From: a virus
Length of the DNA stretch: 32,912 bases
Direction: 5' to 3' (one strand)
IMG/VR virus record: IMGVR_UViG_3300032180_000028
Coordinates: 1-32,912 of that record
The notes below the pieces were generated by a model. It searched no databases. It worked only from the letters and a program-made list of their open reading frames with translations, and was not told the DNA's origin. Below are positions 8,273 through 17,724 of the stretch, piece after piece (the stretch's first letter is position 1; every line of letters begins with the position of its first letter). A program made the position numbers and the translations under genes.

Positions 8273-9750
8273 AAATTCTCAACTTCTAAATAAATAGCAG
8301 CGCCTAGAATATAAAGTTTTACTGAATTCCATGTTTCTACTTTTAAAACATGATCATAAGCCATTCCAAGATTACGCCAAATTGTTCTATGAATCCTGTT
8401 TCCAACTTTACCTATTGTTGCATCACCAATTGCGATAAATGTAACGCCACCATCTACTGAAACACTTAATTTTAATTTAGGATCTTGATCCTTATTAGCT
8501 AACAAGGACGCGAAATCAGTTCGATCCGTCCCTGGTATACCAACTCCTTGAAGCATATCAATCTGTAATCTATCTATTCTTATTCTTCTATAGAGTGGAT
8601 CATTAATAACATGGGCTATGCGTGCTCTATAAATAGCTTCGCCATCGTTATCTAATAAATCCGTAGAGAATTCGTATAAATTAGAAGAATTATATGACCC
8701 TACAAAATGTTGATTCACAAAAAATATATGCGTATTAGCAATATGACGCGTTTTATCTAGCATCATTTCTTCATGCCATTTCCTATCTTCTGGAGAAGAC
8801 ATTGTTACATTATAGACAAATGTTCTTCCTCCAACTGAAATCTTATAAAAAATGATTCCATCTATTTTATAGACCATTCCAACCGCAAGATTGGTATCAA
8901 TTAATCTTTGAATAACTAAATCTAATTCATAGGTGCTAATATTTTCTGGATAAGTTCCCTCAACCATTTTTATGGAGCCGACACCATTTTTATCTCTCGA
9001 TAAATAAAATAATCTGTCAAATCCCTCTACTAAAGAACCATCAGCTTCTAATCCATGTTCAAATAATAAATTATTATCACGTCTAAAATGGAAATTAGCC
9101 GTTCCAGCATCAAGCCAAACTTCTGTAATATTTGTTCCGAAAACAAATAAACGCCTTTTTAAACGTTGAATTCCTCTAGCAAAAGTAGGATTTGAATTTA
9201 TTAATGCAAAACTTAAAGGATTCCAAATTAAGCCATTATCTAAATCACTAACATAAAATCGATTTGTAACTGTATCTGTAACAATAAAATAACCATCCAT
9301 ATAAGTTACAGAATTAGGCCTTACACCAGGTGGAAACGGAACAACTGATAATACAAGTCCAACCGTATCAAAAAGAAGACCCGTAAGACCATCAACAAAA
9401 ATTATCTGAGTTTGATTAGCATCAATATCAACATATCCAGATGCAGTTCCAAATATCGGAGCGCCTAACAAACTGACTGCAAATGTTGTGCTCACTCTAA
9501 AAACTTGAGAACCAGAGCAAAAATAAGAAAAATCATTAAATACAAAAGAGCCTCTATGAGGACCAATGCCTATTGATGTTTTAAATAATAAACCTGGAGT
9601 TGGATGAAGCGCAGTAACCTTTTTTCCATGAGGATGAATACCTTCATACCAATTAATCGTTCTTTCTGAACTTATTTTTGTTATTCTATCTTCCCTAAAA
9701 CTGCCAACAATAGGGAAATCAATTGCTTTTTCTGTTGCATTCCTATTCAT
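8269..9750 (-). CDS. Packaged DNA stabilization protein (P22 gp10-like)
   Basis: 493 aa against 472 for P22 gp10. The N-terminal part has DFPIVGSFREDR..KISSERTINWYEG and GLLFKTSIG, and the body is a run of beta-propeller-like segments (FVFNDFSYFCSGSQVFRV, YFIVTDTVTNRFYVSDLD, RRLFVFGTNITEVW), typical of this family. In P22 gp10 forms a hexameric ring below gp4 that plugs the portal channel after packaging. It overlaps the gp4-like gene upstream by 4 bases. Family call from motif style, length and synteny. Confidence 0.85.
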   Translation of the reverse strand: MNRNATEKAIDFPIVGSFREDRITKISSERTINWYEGIHPHGKKVTALHPTPGLLFKTSIGIGPHRGSFVFNDFSYFCSGSQVFRVSTTFAVSLLGAPIFGTASGYVDIDANQTQIIFVDGLTGLLFDTVGLVLSVVPFPPGVRPNSVTYMDGYFIVTDTVTNRFYVSDLDNGLIWNPLSFALINSNPTFARGIQRLKRRLFVFGTNITEVWLDAGTANFHFRRDNNLLFEHGLEADGSLVEGFDRLFYLSRDKNGVGSIKMVEGTYPENISTYELDLVIQRLIDTNLAVGMVYKIDGIIFYKISVGGRTFVYNVTMSSPEDRKWHEEMMLDKTRHIANTHIFFVNQHFVGSYNSSNLYEFSTDLLDNDGEAIYRARIAHVINDPLYRRIRIDRLQIDMLQGVGIPGTDRTDFASLLANKDQDPKLKLSVSVDGGVTFIAIGDATIGKVGNRIHRTIWRNLGMAYDHVLKVETWNSVKLYILGAAIYLEVENL

Positions 9751-10517
9751 ACAATCAAAATGCCACTTGCTGCGTAATAATAAAATTGATTTGAAAAATT
9801 AAGAGTTTTATCAACTTTAATAGAACAATTCCATTCGTCAGCACCTTGAACTAATTTTCTCATTTCAATGAATTCATTTTCAGCCTGAGGCGTCCAATTT
9901 CCAGATGGATAATAAGAAATTAATTCACGCGCTAAAGCAAAAATTAAAAATTTAAAATAAAAAGGTGGTAATGCCGTAATATCTGTAAATCTTGTTAAAT
10001 AATCTAAAGTAACTTTTGCTTTTATTTCGACTGGATAATTTATATTTGGCGTTGGATAAAACTGAACAATACTTTGAAGTCTTTCAATAGTTAAAAAACA
10101 ATAAACAGGAATACTGGTTAATGCTTTTATTCTAATTGTTTCATAAAACTCAGATTTACTAATAACTCGTATTGGATAAACAATCGATCCAGGATTTCCT
10201 AAAAATTCTAAATTAACATAATTCAGCATTATTATTTGATTTGATCCAATTATTACCGGAGAACCTGGCGGCGGTGGAGGACCAATCGGTTGAGGAACGC
10301 TTGTAAAAATATATTGATTAGAGCCAGCTGTTAAATTGAAATTTATCTTTTTTTCATAAGGAATAAAAAGCGATGACATCGAAAAAGCACCGATCATATT
10401 ATTCATGATATCGAATGCTTCATTAATCTGTCCTTGATCGGGAACTTCCCCTCTTCTTAGTTCTCCAATCATTCTAAAAGCGGATAAGACAATATCTTCC
10501 ACAGATCGATTAGACAT
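9747..10517 (-). CDS. Head completion/tail adaptor (P22 gp4-like)
   Basis: 256 aa. The start SVEDIVLSAFRMIGELRRGE and the following DQGQINEAFDIMNNMIGAFS match the helical N-terminus of the P22 gp4-type tail accessory factors. It carries a proline-rich loop (QPIGPPPPPGSP) and a C-terminal FKFLIFALARELISYY segment. P22 gp4 (166 aa) is shorter; the extra length is beta-rich middle sequence. It should bind the portal dodecamer and seat gp10. Lies between coat/109-aa genes and gp10-like gene as in P22. Confidence 0.82.
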   Translation of the reverse strand: MSNRSVEDIVLSAFRMIGELRRGEVPDQGQINEAFDIMNNMIGAFSMSSLFIPYEKKINFNLTAGSNQYIFTSVPQPIGPPPPPGSPVIIGSNQIIMLNYVNLEFLGNPGSIVYPIRVISKSEFYETIRIKALTSIPVYCFLTIERLQSIVQFYPTPNINYPVEIKAKVTLDYLTRFTDITALPPFYFKFLIFALARELISYYPSGNWTPQAENEFIEMRKLVQGADEWNCSIKVDKTLNFSNQFYYYAASGILIV

Positions 10518-10531
10518 TTCCTTATCCCCTT

Positions 10532-10861
10532 TTATTTACTTCTTGGACGACCTCGACGCTTTATTACTTTTTCGTCTTCGCTGGATCCGATACTATTTTC
10601 TTCACAGGATCGTCTTTCATATATTCGTTTTTGATCATCGGAATGTCGTAAATCCGATTCGCCATATGTAGACAATCTGTATGATCCGGATTCAACACTT
10701 TTTTTGTATTCATCGAGTAACCGTTTTGTTTCATCTCTGTTCCCCTTTTCATTAATTTGCGGTCTATCGAACCACTCTCCTGTTGCTAAATATTCTAAAT
10801 ATTGTTGCTCCTCAATGAGGAATTCTGAAGAAAGTGATTCGTGATAGACTATATATGACAT
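10532..10861 (-). CDS. Conserved P22-type structural-cluster protein, 109 aa
   Basis: Function unknown. It opens with YHESLSSEFLIEEQQYLEYL and ATGEWFDRP; a similar opening (deduced residue pattern: Y, acidic stretch, LL..G.WFDSP) is common in small genes next to gp4 and coat in P22-like phages. The C-terminus is basic and ends KRRGRPRSK, an AT-hook-like RGRPR that could touch DNA. Its ten-base spacing from the coat gene suggests shared transcription. Confidence 0.65.
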   Translation of the reverse strand: MSYIVYHESLSSEFLIEEQQYLEYLATGEWFDRPQINEKGNRDETKRLLDEYKKSVESGSYRLSTYGESDLRHSDDQKRIYERRSCEENSIGSSEDEKVIKRRGRPRSK

Positions 10862-10870
10862 TAATTTACC

Positions 10871-12118
10871 TTATGAAATTGCACTAACAATTCTAACCGC
10901 ATAATCTTGATGGAATTTATAACCAGCTAAAAATTCAACTCGGAATAAATCAAGACCATTTATTGGATCGAATGCAATGCTAATACGCAATGAAATTCCA
11001 CTATCTTTATCCATAGCAATTCCAACTTCTGGCGCATGAATACGTGCCATTGGAGGCATTACTAATGAAAGTCCACGAGATGTATAGGCATAGCTGATTC
11101 GATAACGAAGGCCTGCACCTAATAAATTAACTGGAGCATTTAATGGAATATTTTGACTAACATTTCTACGGTTATTAGCTGGATCACTGATAATAGCTGG
11201 AGAAATAGGAATAATTGCATTACCACCAGCATCCGCATTTACATCAGCTTGAACAACAAATGTCATTAATTGACCTGTTGATTGACGGCTAACTTTATTA
11301 ACAGATTCAACCGCAGTAGCAGTTCCAAATGTTCCAAATGAAATGATATCGCCAGCTCTATAAACACCAACAGCTAAAGCAGTTAATCCACTTACAGAAA
11401 TTGAGGTAGCACCAGAAGCAGGAACAACGCTCACTACTGGAGTTCCAGCACCAGAGCCCGCTTGATGAATAACAGTTGCAGGAGTTTGGTATAAATTAAA
11501 TGCAGAATATCGACCTAATTGTGATTCAAAAGAAATATCTGTATTTAATGTTTGATTGAATGCATTTTGATTGGTTGCTTTTAATGCTGTCGCATCTCTT
11601 GGAGACAACAAAAAGCTATTTGCAGCAGCGGTTGGCATACCAAGCTCAGTCATTTGAGCATATGCAATATCAACCATTGAAAAATCAGAAATTAAGCTTG
11701 TTGGTGAACCAACAACATAATTCACATCTAAAACACCTGATTGCATAATATCTCTTTCAAGCGTAGAGACTAAATTAAGAATTCTCGGTGAAACATATCG
11801 TTGCTGATATCGTGGCGCATTTTTTGTAACTTCCAAAGTTAATTCTTTAGAATCAAATTGCCATGAATTTAAATATTCAGGTCCAATCGTTAATGGAACT
11901 GTTTCTTCATTAATGTCTTCTGGAACCGCAATACGACCACGTGTAGTCGTTCCGAAATTTTGTTTACGAATTTGAACCGTTAATCCAGATTGATAGGTTT
12001 GATCCATAAAATCTGTTTCAAATGATCTATCAGCGGTAAAAATACATGGGGAATTAAATTGGAATTCTGCTAGTGATAAGTCAGAAACTAACTGACTAAA
12101 TGAAATAGTATTTGGCAT
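10871..12118 (-). CDS. Major capsid (coat) protein, P22-like
   Basis: 415 aa against 430 for P22 gp5. It opens MPNTISFSQLVSDLSLAEFQ, with the HK97-fold spine in NLVSTLERDIMQSG and RDATALKATNQ, and an inserted domain around residues 220-305 (PASGATSISVSGLTALAVG, GDIISFGTFGTATAVESVNK) at the place of the telokin-like I-domain of P22 coat. The C-terminus DLFRVEFLAGYKFHQDYAVR is typical. It should form the T=7-type shell around the scaffold. The gene has its own structured leader (12166-12196) and GGAG ribosome site. Confidence 0.92.
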   Translation of the reverse strand: MPNTISFSQLVSDLSLAEFQFNSPCIFTADRSFETDFMDQTYQSGLTVQIRKQNFGTTTRGRIAVPEDINEETVPLTIGPEYLNSWQFDSKELTLEVTKNAPRYQQRYVSPRILNLVSTLERDIMQSGVLDVNYVVGSPTSLISDFSMVDIAYAQMTELGMPTAAANSFLLSPRDATALKATNQNAFNQTLNTDISFESQLGRYSAFNLYQTPATVIHQAGSGAGTPVVSVVPASGATSISVSGLTALAVGVYRAGDIISFGTFGTATAVESVNKVSRQSTGQLMTFVVQADVNADAGGNAIIPISPAIISDPANNRRNVSQNIPLNAPVNLLGAGLRYRISYAYTSRGLSLVMPPMARIHAPEVGIAMDKDSGISLRISIAFDPINGLDLFRVEFLAGYKFHQDYAVRIVSAIS

Positions 12119-12165
12119 TTCAGTGCTCCACGTAAAAAAGAATATGATTAAAAATTATCATTTTT

Positions 12166-12196
12166 CAGTTTTACGCTCTGAAATGCGGAGCAACTG
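12166..12196 (-). promoter_or_regulatory. Nested inverted repeat in the coat gene leader
   Basis: In the 153-base gap between scaffold and coat genes, CAGTT/AACTG (12166-12170 with 12192-12196) encloses GCTC/GAGC (12175-12178 with 12188-12191). The structure would lie about 48 bases upstream of the coat start in the minus-strand mRNA. It may stabilise the coat message or mark a processing site. No clear sigma70 promoter was found in the gap. Confidence 0.35.
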
Positions 12197-12271
12197 TTTA
12201 TGGTACAGTCAAACACAAAGAAAGCAGTTTAACGTTACTGCCATACGAAAATATATTTTTAAGGCAATATA

Positions 12272-13234
12272 TTAGCCTTTTTGTTTACAATATTTTGCAC
12301 GCATAAAATCTTTAGCAGATTCATAACCTTTATAATTAGAATCAACAGAAGAACTTGCTTGCAATGGTTTAATTGGTTCAGGAGCCTTACTTATTTGAGG
12401 TGATTTAGAACCAAAATTAATAGCATGTTTAAAAACAGCTTTATATTGGTCGTATATACTCATATCGCGTATTCTCGCTAATTCTTGAGGATTCTTTCCC
12501 AAGAAATAAAGGAAATCTGAACCATTAAATTTATCATTTGAATTATTATCAGTCATCAATGCTGCTATGTCAACCATGGTCTTAGTAAATTTATGACCAT
12601 TTTTTAAAACTACATCTTCATAATCTTTATATTTAAATTTCGCTTCTTCAATTTTTTCAGCTAAAGCCATTTCATGTTGATGCTGCTTATCTTCATATTG
12701 CTGATAAGCCATTTTATTTTTAAAATTATTTCTCGCTTCTTTCGCCAAAATATCTTTAGCAATAGATTCACCTTCTGGCGTTGTTATATCAAATTGCATC
12801 CCAGTTTCGGGATCATGAAAAAGATTTTCATTGACTGTTTGATTATTAGATTGATTTTGATTATTTTGATTTAATCCAGAAGATAAAAGTTGCTTAAATT
12901 GTTCTATTTGAGCCTGTTGTTCCTCTACTTTCTTTTGATATTCTTTTTCTTTCAAACGAGCCTTATATTTCCCCCATTTCTCAGGATTATCTTTACCCCA
13001 TTGAGGAATATCACTTTTTTTGTCAGCAACAACCTGATCATCACTCGAATTTTCAGCTTCAATAGAGCTGACTTCTACGGGTTCCTCCACGCTAGAAGCA
13101 TCATCATTTTCCGTCGGAGAATTTAGCGGAATATGATCTTCCATATTATTAGGAATCGAGTGATGATCAGGTGATTGCACATCAGACTGAACTTGTTCTT
13201 TATTATCAATATTTTGTTCTTCTTTAATTTCCAT
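12272..13234 (-). CDS. Scaffolding protein, P22 gp8-like
   Basis: 320 aa against 303 for P22 gp8. The N-terminal third is very acidic and low in hydrophobic residues, the middle is a long coiled coil (KARLKEKEYQKKVEEQQAQI) with an N/Q-rich spacer (SGLNQNNQNQSNNQ), then GMQFDITTPEGESIAKDIL and a basic C-terminus (DFMRAKYCKQKG) like the coat-binding helix of P22 scaffold. It sits between portal and coat, the standard position. Call rests on composition, layout and synteny. Confidence 0.85.
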   Translation of the reverse strand: MEIKEEQNIDNKEQVQSDVQSPDHHSIPNNMEDHIPLNSPTENDDASSVEEPVEVSSIEAENSSDDQVVADKKSDIPQWGKDNPEKWGKYKARLKEKEYQKKVEEQQAQIEQFKQLLSSGLNQNNQNQSNNQTVNENLFHDPETGMQFDITTPEGESIAKDILAKEARNNFKNKMAYQQYEDKQHQHEMALAEKIEEAKFKYKDYEDVVLKNGHKFTKTMVDIAALMTDNNSNDKFNGSDFLYFLGKNPQELARIRDMSIYDQYKAVFKHAINFGSKSPQISKAPEPIKPLQASSSVDSNYKGYESAKDFMRAKYCKQKG

Positions 13235-13242
13235 AAATTACC

Positions 13243-15372
13243 TTATACTCGTTTAATTACTTCTTTTTTCATATCATTATGGCTACCAATGATTTTACCA
13301 GTTGTTTCAACCATTTTTGAATTATGATCAATAGCTGCTTTCTGAACTTCAGCACCAGCTTTTATTTTTGTAATTTCAATTTCTTGAAATAATTTCTGCA
13401 ATTGAGATTCAATCTTCTTTTGTTCTAATTGAATCTTCTCCATTTGAAGTTGTTGATCCCGTTCTTTTAATTGCATTTGTTGTTGAGCAATCATTAATTG
13501 AGGATTTGGCTGAGGGGGAGGTGGCGGCTTTCCTTCTTCTGCCGCAATTACATCTGGAGGTACCAATGTCTTAAGCCGCTTTACGATTCCAGATATGCTA
13601 TCAAGCGACAGATTTTCCCCTATATAATCGGCAATCATTGGGAATACATTAGGATTTAACCCACAAAGTTGTACTAAAATATCTAATGATTGTGCTTTTT
13701 GAACTGCCGCAGAAGGTCCAGCAGCAATAACGACATCAAATTCACCGGATGTCATATCATTATTCATTAAATTACCAGCTATTTGCTGGTTAATTAGTAT
13801 ATGCTCAGTCTTCCCATTTTGGGTTAAAGTAGGTATTTTTCTTTCTGTATCAAAAATTTCTTTTTTCATTGACATAACAACACGGCCACATTGTTCTATA
13901 GCCCTGTTTAAATTATCATAGAAAACTCCAACCGACATATTTCCAGTTCTTTGTTGCTCTTTAATTGCAACACCAGATTTCTCAACTGAATCGGCTCCAC
14001 GATTAGCTTCATAGAAACCCAATATATTTTGAATCGACATTTCTGATTGCTGAAAAAGCTGCATATAAGAAGCTGATATTTCATTAGCAGCAATAGGGAC
14101 AGGTAAATTTCCCATAATAGGATCTGGATTAGCTGGCAACATTCCTTGAACATTAGCTACATTTTTCCAAATTTCTTCAAATCCAGAAATTTGAGCTGGC
14201 GTTCCAATAAATCTTTCTTTTCTTCCAGTTTGTAAAGAAAACGCCATATCTACTAATAGATAGTTATGAAATACCTGTGCATCTCTAGCAAATCTGACAA
14301 AAGAAATCGTTCTATCTAATCCATCTATAGTTGAAATTCCACCAGGAACTAAGATAATAGGAAGATGCCTTCCTGGAAAATCTTTTCTCTCAATAATTTG
14401 ATTATAAATAGCCTTAAACATTACTATTTTATGATCTTCTTTAGTAATTGTTTTTATTATTGTTGGTTTAGCTATTGATTGAGAGAATAAGGCTATAAGT
14501 GGATTATCATTTTGTGAAGAAAAATCTGGAGTAGCTTCAATTCTTTTCCACTCTTCATCTCTAACAACTCGCCCATCACTTAATTTATGAAGTTTAAATT
14601 GATATCTTTCTTTTTTATAATATTCTATGACAGTAATCTGATCTTTTAGTCCCCACGAAAATTGCCCCATTTGAGTAAACATAGGGAATGAACTTGGATA
14701 AGGAACACCTGGATATTGTCTCTCAAAATCTTTCTTATTCATTACTACATAGACAGCACAAAAATCACCGTCACAACGAGTTGGATCTTGAGCAAATGGA
14801 TCGAAAATAGTTTTTTCACTATCTTTAATTGGATCAATAAAGATAGTTTGATCTATAGAATCTGGGGTCTCATAATCAGCCCTAACTCTAAATGCGCCAA
14901 ATCCACCTACAATCTGATCCGAAAAAGCAGTCTGATAAGCAATCCTAGATTTTGAATTAAAACAAATATGCCTTAAAAAATCCTGATTCAATTTAACTAA
15001 ATCATCAGGCGCTTCTCCATTAAGAGACTTCACTTCTAATTCCGCTGTATTTTGCCTCTGCTCAGCTAATACTTTATTCACAGCATCATAAATTTTATTC
15101 ATTTGCAAAATAGGCTTTTTATGCAAAATCAATTCTGTTCGTTGCGCCGCAGTCCAGTTATCAACAAATGTAAAATATTTTTCTATTCGAGAATTAGTAA
15201 GGTTCTGAGCATAATAAGATGACCAATTTTTAACATTATCGTTAATTTCATCTAATATTTTTTGCTCATTTGTGCCACCAGAAGAAAATTCAGTATTATC
15301 ATAATCATCAACATCTGAGTCTTTAACTAAATTATTTTCATCTGGAAGCCGAATACGCTTCTTGCGCGCCAT
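13243..15372 (-). CDS. Portal protein, P22 gp1-like
   Basis: 709 aa against 725 for P22 gp1. Recognisable parts: AQRTELILHKKPILQMNKIY in the N-terminal wing, the DPFAQDPTRCDGDFC region, RHLPIILVPGG, and the helical crown region near the C-terminus, with a proline run (GKPPPPPQPNPQL) followed by a long Q/K/E coiled coil (about 640-690). The portal forms the dodecameric DNA channel at one vertex and docks TerL and then the gp4-like adaptor. It lies directly between TerL and scaffold with spacings of about 9 bases. Confidence 0.93.
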   Translation of the reverse strand: MARKKRIRLPDENNLVKDSDVDDYDNTEFSSGGTNEQKILDEINDNVKNWSSYYAQNLTNSRIEKYFTFVDNWTAAQRTELILHKKPILQMNKIYDAVNKVLAEQRQNTAELEVKSLNGEAPDDLVKLNQDFLRHICFNSKSRIAYQTAFSDQIVGGFGAFRVRADYETPDSIDQTIFIDPIKDSEKTIFDPFAQDPTRCDGDFCAVYVVMNKKDFERQYPGVPYPSSFPMFTQMGQFSWGLKDQITVIEYYKKERYQFKLHKLSDGRVVRDEEWKRIEATPDFSSQNDNPLIALFSQSIAKPTIIKTITKEDHKIVMFKAIYNQIIERKDFPGRHLPIILVPGGISTIDGLDRTISFVRFARDAQVFHNYLLVDMAFSLQTGRKERFIGTPAQISGFEEIWKNVANVQGMLPANPDPIMGNLPVPIAANEISASYMQLFQQSEMSIQNILGFYEANRGADSVEKSGVAIKEQQRTGNMSVGVFYDNLNRAIEQCGRVVMSMKKEIFDTERKIPTLTQNGKTEHILINQQIAGNLMNNDMTSGEFDVVIAAGPSAAVQKAQSLDILVQLCGLNPNVFPMIADYIGENLSLDSISGIVKRLKTLVPPDVIAAEEGKPPPPPQPNPQLMIAQQQMQLKERDQQLQMEKIQLEQKKIESQLQKLFQEIEITKIKAGAEVQKAAIDHNSKMVETTGKIIGSHNDMKKEVIKRV

Positions 15373-15381
15373 ATGATATCC

Positions 15382-16884
15382 TTAGGAATTCCATATATTT
15401 TCTATTTGAGAATAAGATTTAACATTATTATTCATATTTGAATTAAATGGTAGAGAAAATGTTAATGATAATGCTTCAGCTTCATCCGGACTATTAAAGC
15501 CTTTCTTCTTTAAACTATCTTTGCTTTCCATTACAATCTGAGTATTCGAGTTATAATCAAATCCAACACAGCATAAATCTGTATGCAATGAATCAATGTC
15601 AGGAATTTGACATGGAAATTCAATTAACCAATCCTTCATATTTCCCCACATTTCTGCTTTTAAATTTCTATATTTATTTGAATTATAAGCAGATGAGCCA
15701 CAGTTAATCGCTTTAACTATTTTATCATATCCCAATTCCCTAAGGCGATCGACAATTCCAGATCCCAATCCAATGACATCAATACAAATAGCAACGGGAG
15801 AATATTGCTTAATCATATTGTGTATTATACCTACAATTTTCATTGTGTCATCAGTTTTGAATGATTTTAAATCAAATGCAACTCGCCCTTGGCGACAAAT
15901 TATTGACGTTCTGTCTCCGCTTCCATCATTTCTTGATGGATCAACACCTATAATTAATGGTCCATATGGCTTTGCCTCAATACATTTTCTAGCTCTATCA
16001 ACTAAAAAATTAGTAATAAATGATCCTGAAAATGATGTTTGAAATGCTTCTTGAGGATTAAATGGATATTCTTGCCTGAATAACTCTTCACCTAATTCTT
16101 GTATCTTCTTCTTTCGCCAATACATTTGTTCATTAGAAAGATTATATAAATCTCTTAATTCAGTATCTTCTTCAGATAAAGAAAACAGCTGATCTAAATG
16201 ATATTGATATTCATCTTGCCAAAACCAAGGAATAAAAATAGGTATAAAATCTGATTCACCTTTTTCAGCCATTATCCATTGCTTATGGAAAAAATTACCC
16301 ATTCCTTTTGCAGTAGATTCTAAAATAATTTCTGAATTAATAGACGGAATTGCCTGCATTATTCCAGATACTATCTCATCAGCAGATTCCCAAAAAGCTA
16401 CTTCAGAACCATGAAAAAGCTGAATCGTATCCGATCTTCCAACAGCGCCAGAACCAGCAGTTCCAATCTTATAACCAGAATCTAAAAGCGTAAAAGATAG
16501 TTCTTTCGCATTTTTTCTATCTACAAATGGTTTTAATTTATCAGGAAGATATTGATAATATCTTTGAGTCATCTTGAAAAGATTATCAGTTGCATCAGTT
16601 CGATGAGTAAGAATAAAGGCTCTAATACCTTTAGAATGAATAACCTGCCAAAAAAATCTTGCACCAGTATAAGTGGAGCATCCTTGTTGCCGACCTTTAA
16701 CAATAATTGCCTTAGCAAATCCTCGAAGTTTCTTTTGCTCTTCTATTTTTTCATGAATATATCGCTGAGCTTTATTAAGACGTAAATCAATTAATTCCCC
16801 TTCTTTTGGTCTAATTTTTAGACAATTGTGAGAAAAAAAAGGGAAATCATTTTTGAATTTTATTCTTATTTCACGTTCTTTCAT
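15382..16884 (-). CDS. Terminase large subunit (packaging ATPase/nuclease)
   Basis: 500 aa, like P22 gp2 (499 aa). The ATPase half has a Walker A-type VKGRQQGCST (62-71), a Walker B region IQLFHGSEVAFWE (154-166) and coupling motif ESTAKG (189-194). The nuclease half begins with IIGVDPSRNDGSGDR (311-325; D315 a metal ligand) and includes CIDVIGLGSG. It pumps DNA into the prohead and makes the headful cut. The small subunit is not adjacent but at 20747-21199. It overlaps the 90-aa gene upstream by 4 bases. Confidence 0.95.
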   Translation of the reverse strand: MKEREIRIKFKNDFPFFSHNCLKIRPKEGELIDLRLNKAQRYIHEKIEEQKKLRGFAKAIIVKGRQQGCSTYTGARFFWQVIHSKGIRAFILTHRTDATDNLFKMTQRYYQYLPDKLKPFVDRKNAKELSFTLLDSGYKIGTAGSGAVGRSDTIQLFHGSEVAFWESADEIVSGIMQAIPSINSEIILESTAKGMGNFFHKQWIMAEKGESDFIPIFIPWFWQDEYQYHLDQLFSLSEEDTELRDLYNLSNEQMYWRKKKIQELGEELFRQEYPFNPQEAFQTSFSGSFITNFLVDRARKCIEAKPYGPLIIGVDPSRNDGSGDRTSIICRQGRVAFDLKSFKTDDTMKIVGIIHNMIKQYSPVAICIDVIGLGSGIVDRLRELGYDKIVKAINCGSSAYNSNKYRNLKAEMWGNMKDWLIEFPCQIPDIDSLHTDLCCVGFDYNSNTQIVMESKDSLKKKGFNSPDEAEALSLTFSLPFNSNMNNNVKSYSQIENIWNS

Positions 16885-17153
16885 TCAATCAACAATTTAT
16901 TATCTCTGAATACTTTTATGTTATTAAACAAATGAACATTTCTAGCTTCTCTCGATGATTTCTTATTATATAAATCATTATCCAAATCTCTTTCAAGATT
17001 TCGAGAAGCAAGAAGTAATTGTTCTGATAAATCCTGAATCTTTGCTTTTCTAAAAGAGGTTGTTACACCTCTTTTATTAATAGACATATCATCATTTATC
17101 TTTTGAATAGATTTATATCTTTCAAATAAATCATCCCAATCAATTAATTCCAT
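16881..17153 (-). CDS. Hypothetical protein upstream of TerL, 90 aa
   Basis: Unrecognised. Charged, helical (FRKAKIQDLSEQLLLASRNL, ERDLDNDLYNKK). Its stop overlaps the TerL start by 4 bases, so it is probably translated with TerL. A packaging accessory role is possible but only by position. Confidence 0.6.
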   Translation of the reverse strand: MELIDWDDLFERYKSIQKINDDMSINKRGVTTSFRKAKIQDLSEQLLLASRNLERDLDNDLYNKKSSREARNVHLFNNIKVFRDNKLLIE

Positions 17154-17164
17154 AATAATATACC

Positions 17165-17587
17165 TTATGAAGTAAATTGAGGATGAGGAGTTTGCCTAAT
17201 AAATTTTAGGTGTATAGGATCATTTCCAGTAGAACCCGCGCCTGCAAATACAGCCAAATTTGGAGATAATCCAATTCTTATTATTCCGCTACTTATTTCA
17301 AGATAAGTCATTAAAGCTACTAAGACCCCATTATTTATACCAAATGCAGCTTCCCTTTCTCCATCCGGAGAGATAATATCTGTTTTTATTGGAAGTAAAT
17401 TAGATGGAAGCGGCTTCAATGATTGTATAACTGAAGGATTATTTGCTGCAGCTATCATCCTTGGAATAAAGATAGAAATTAAGGATTGTTGCTCAACAAT
17501 TGTAAGCTCAACTTTTTGATTAACTGCCCAAGGACCAGAAAATTCCATTGGAAATTGAAATCGATTCTCTTGTACATAAATTCCCAT
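17165..17587 (-). CDS. Free-standing SGPWA-module protein, 140 aa
   Basis: First gene of the late block. Residues 14-32 (MEFSGPWAVNQKVELTIVEQ) match the start of the C-terminal module of the junction-spanning adhesin (WSGPWAASQPGNL) and of the 1575-2213 protein (YSGIWAANIPI). The body is beta-rich with glycine turns. So it is that module alone, far from its relatives. A decoration or receptor-binding subunit seems most likely; function is inferred from kinship only. Confidence 0.65.
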   Translation of the reverse strand: MGIYVQENRFQFPMEFSGPWAVNQKVELTIVEQQSLISIFIPRMIAAANNPSVIQSLKPLPSNLLPIKTDIISPDGEREAAFGINNGVLVALMTYLEISSGIIRIGLSPNLAVFAGAGSTGNDPIHLKFIRQTPHPQFTS

Positions 17588-17620
17588 TTTATAAACTCCA
17601 TGCAGATTAATAATTGGGCG

Positions 17621-17626
17621 ATTATA
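17621..17626 (-). promoter_or_regulatory. Candidate late-block promoter (-10 TATAAT)
   Basis: A perfect TATAAT on the minus strand, 34 bases above the start of 17165-17587, in the gap before the late genes. No good -35 is seen at 16-18 bases, so an activator may be needed, as for P22-type late promoters. Weak evidence. Confidence 0.3.
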
Positions 17627-17691
17627 TCATAGTTAGAATAAAATATAGTATTATAAGAATAATTTTGTGTTTAATGTTATTAACAAATCAA

Positions 17692-17719
17692 TAGACAATT
17701 CATTAAAGGATTATATAAT
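17692..17719 (+). promoter_or_regulatory. Sigma70-like promoter for a possible small RNA
   Basis: TAGACA (17692-17697), 16-base spacer, perfect TATAAT (17714-17719). Transcription would begin at about 17725-17727, exactly at the 5' edge of a perfect 7-bp stem. The direction is opposite to the genes on both sides. Confidence 0.5.
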
Positions 17720-17724
17720 GCTTA

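Noticed and set aside
10564-10752. 62-residue minus frame
   Set aside because: Lies wholly within the 109-aa gene in another frame and lacks a ribosome site.
12261-12280. Terminator after the scaffold gene
   Set aside because: The hairpin AAGGC/GCCTT has its T-run on the plus strand only, while the genes run on the minus strand.
12674-13126. Plus-strand hydrophobic frames that look like membrane proteins
   Set aside because: Reverse strand of the acidic and lysine-rich scaffold gene; F/I/L runs come from complementing AAA/GAA codons.
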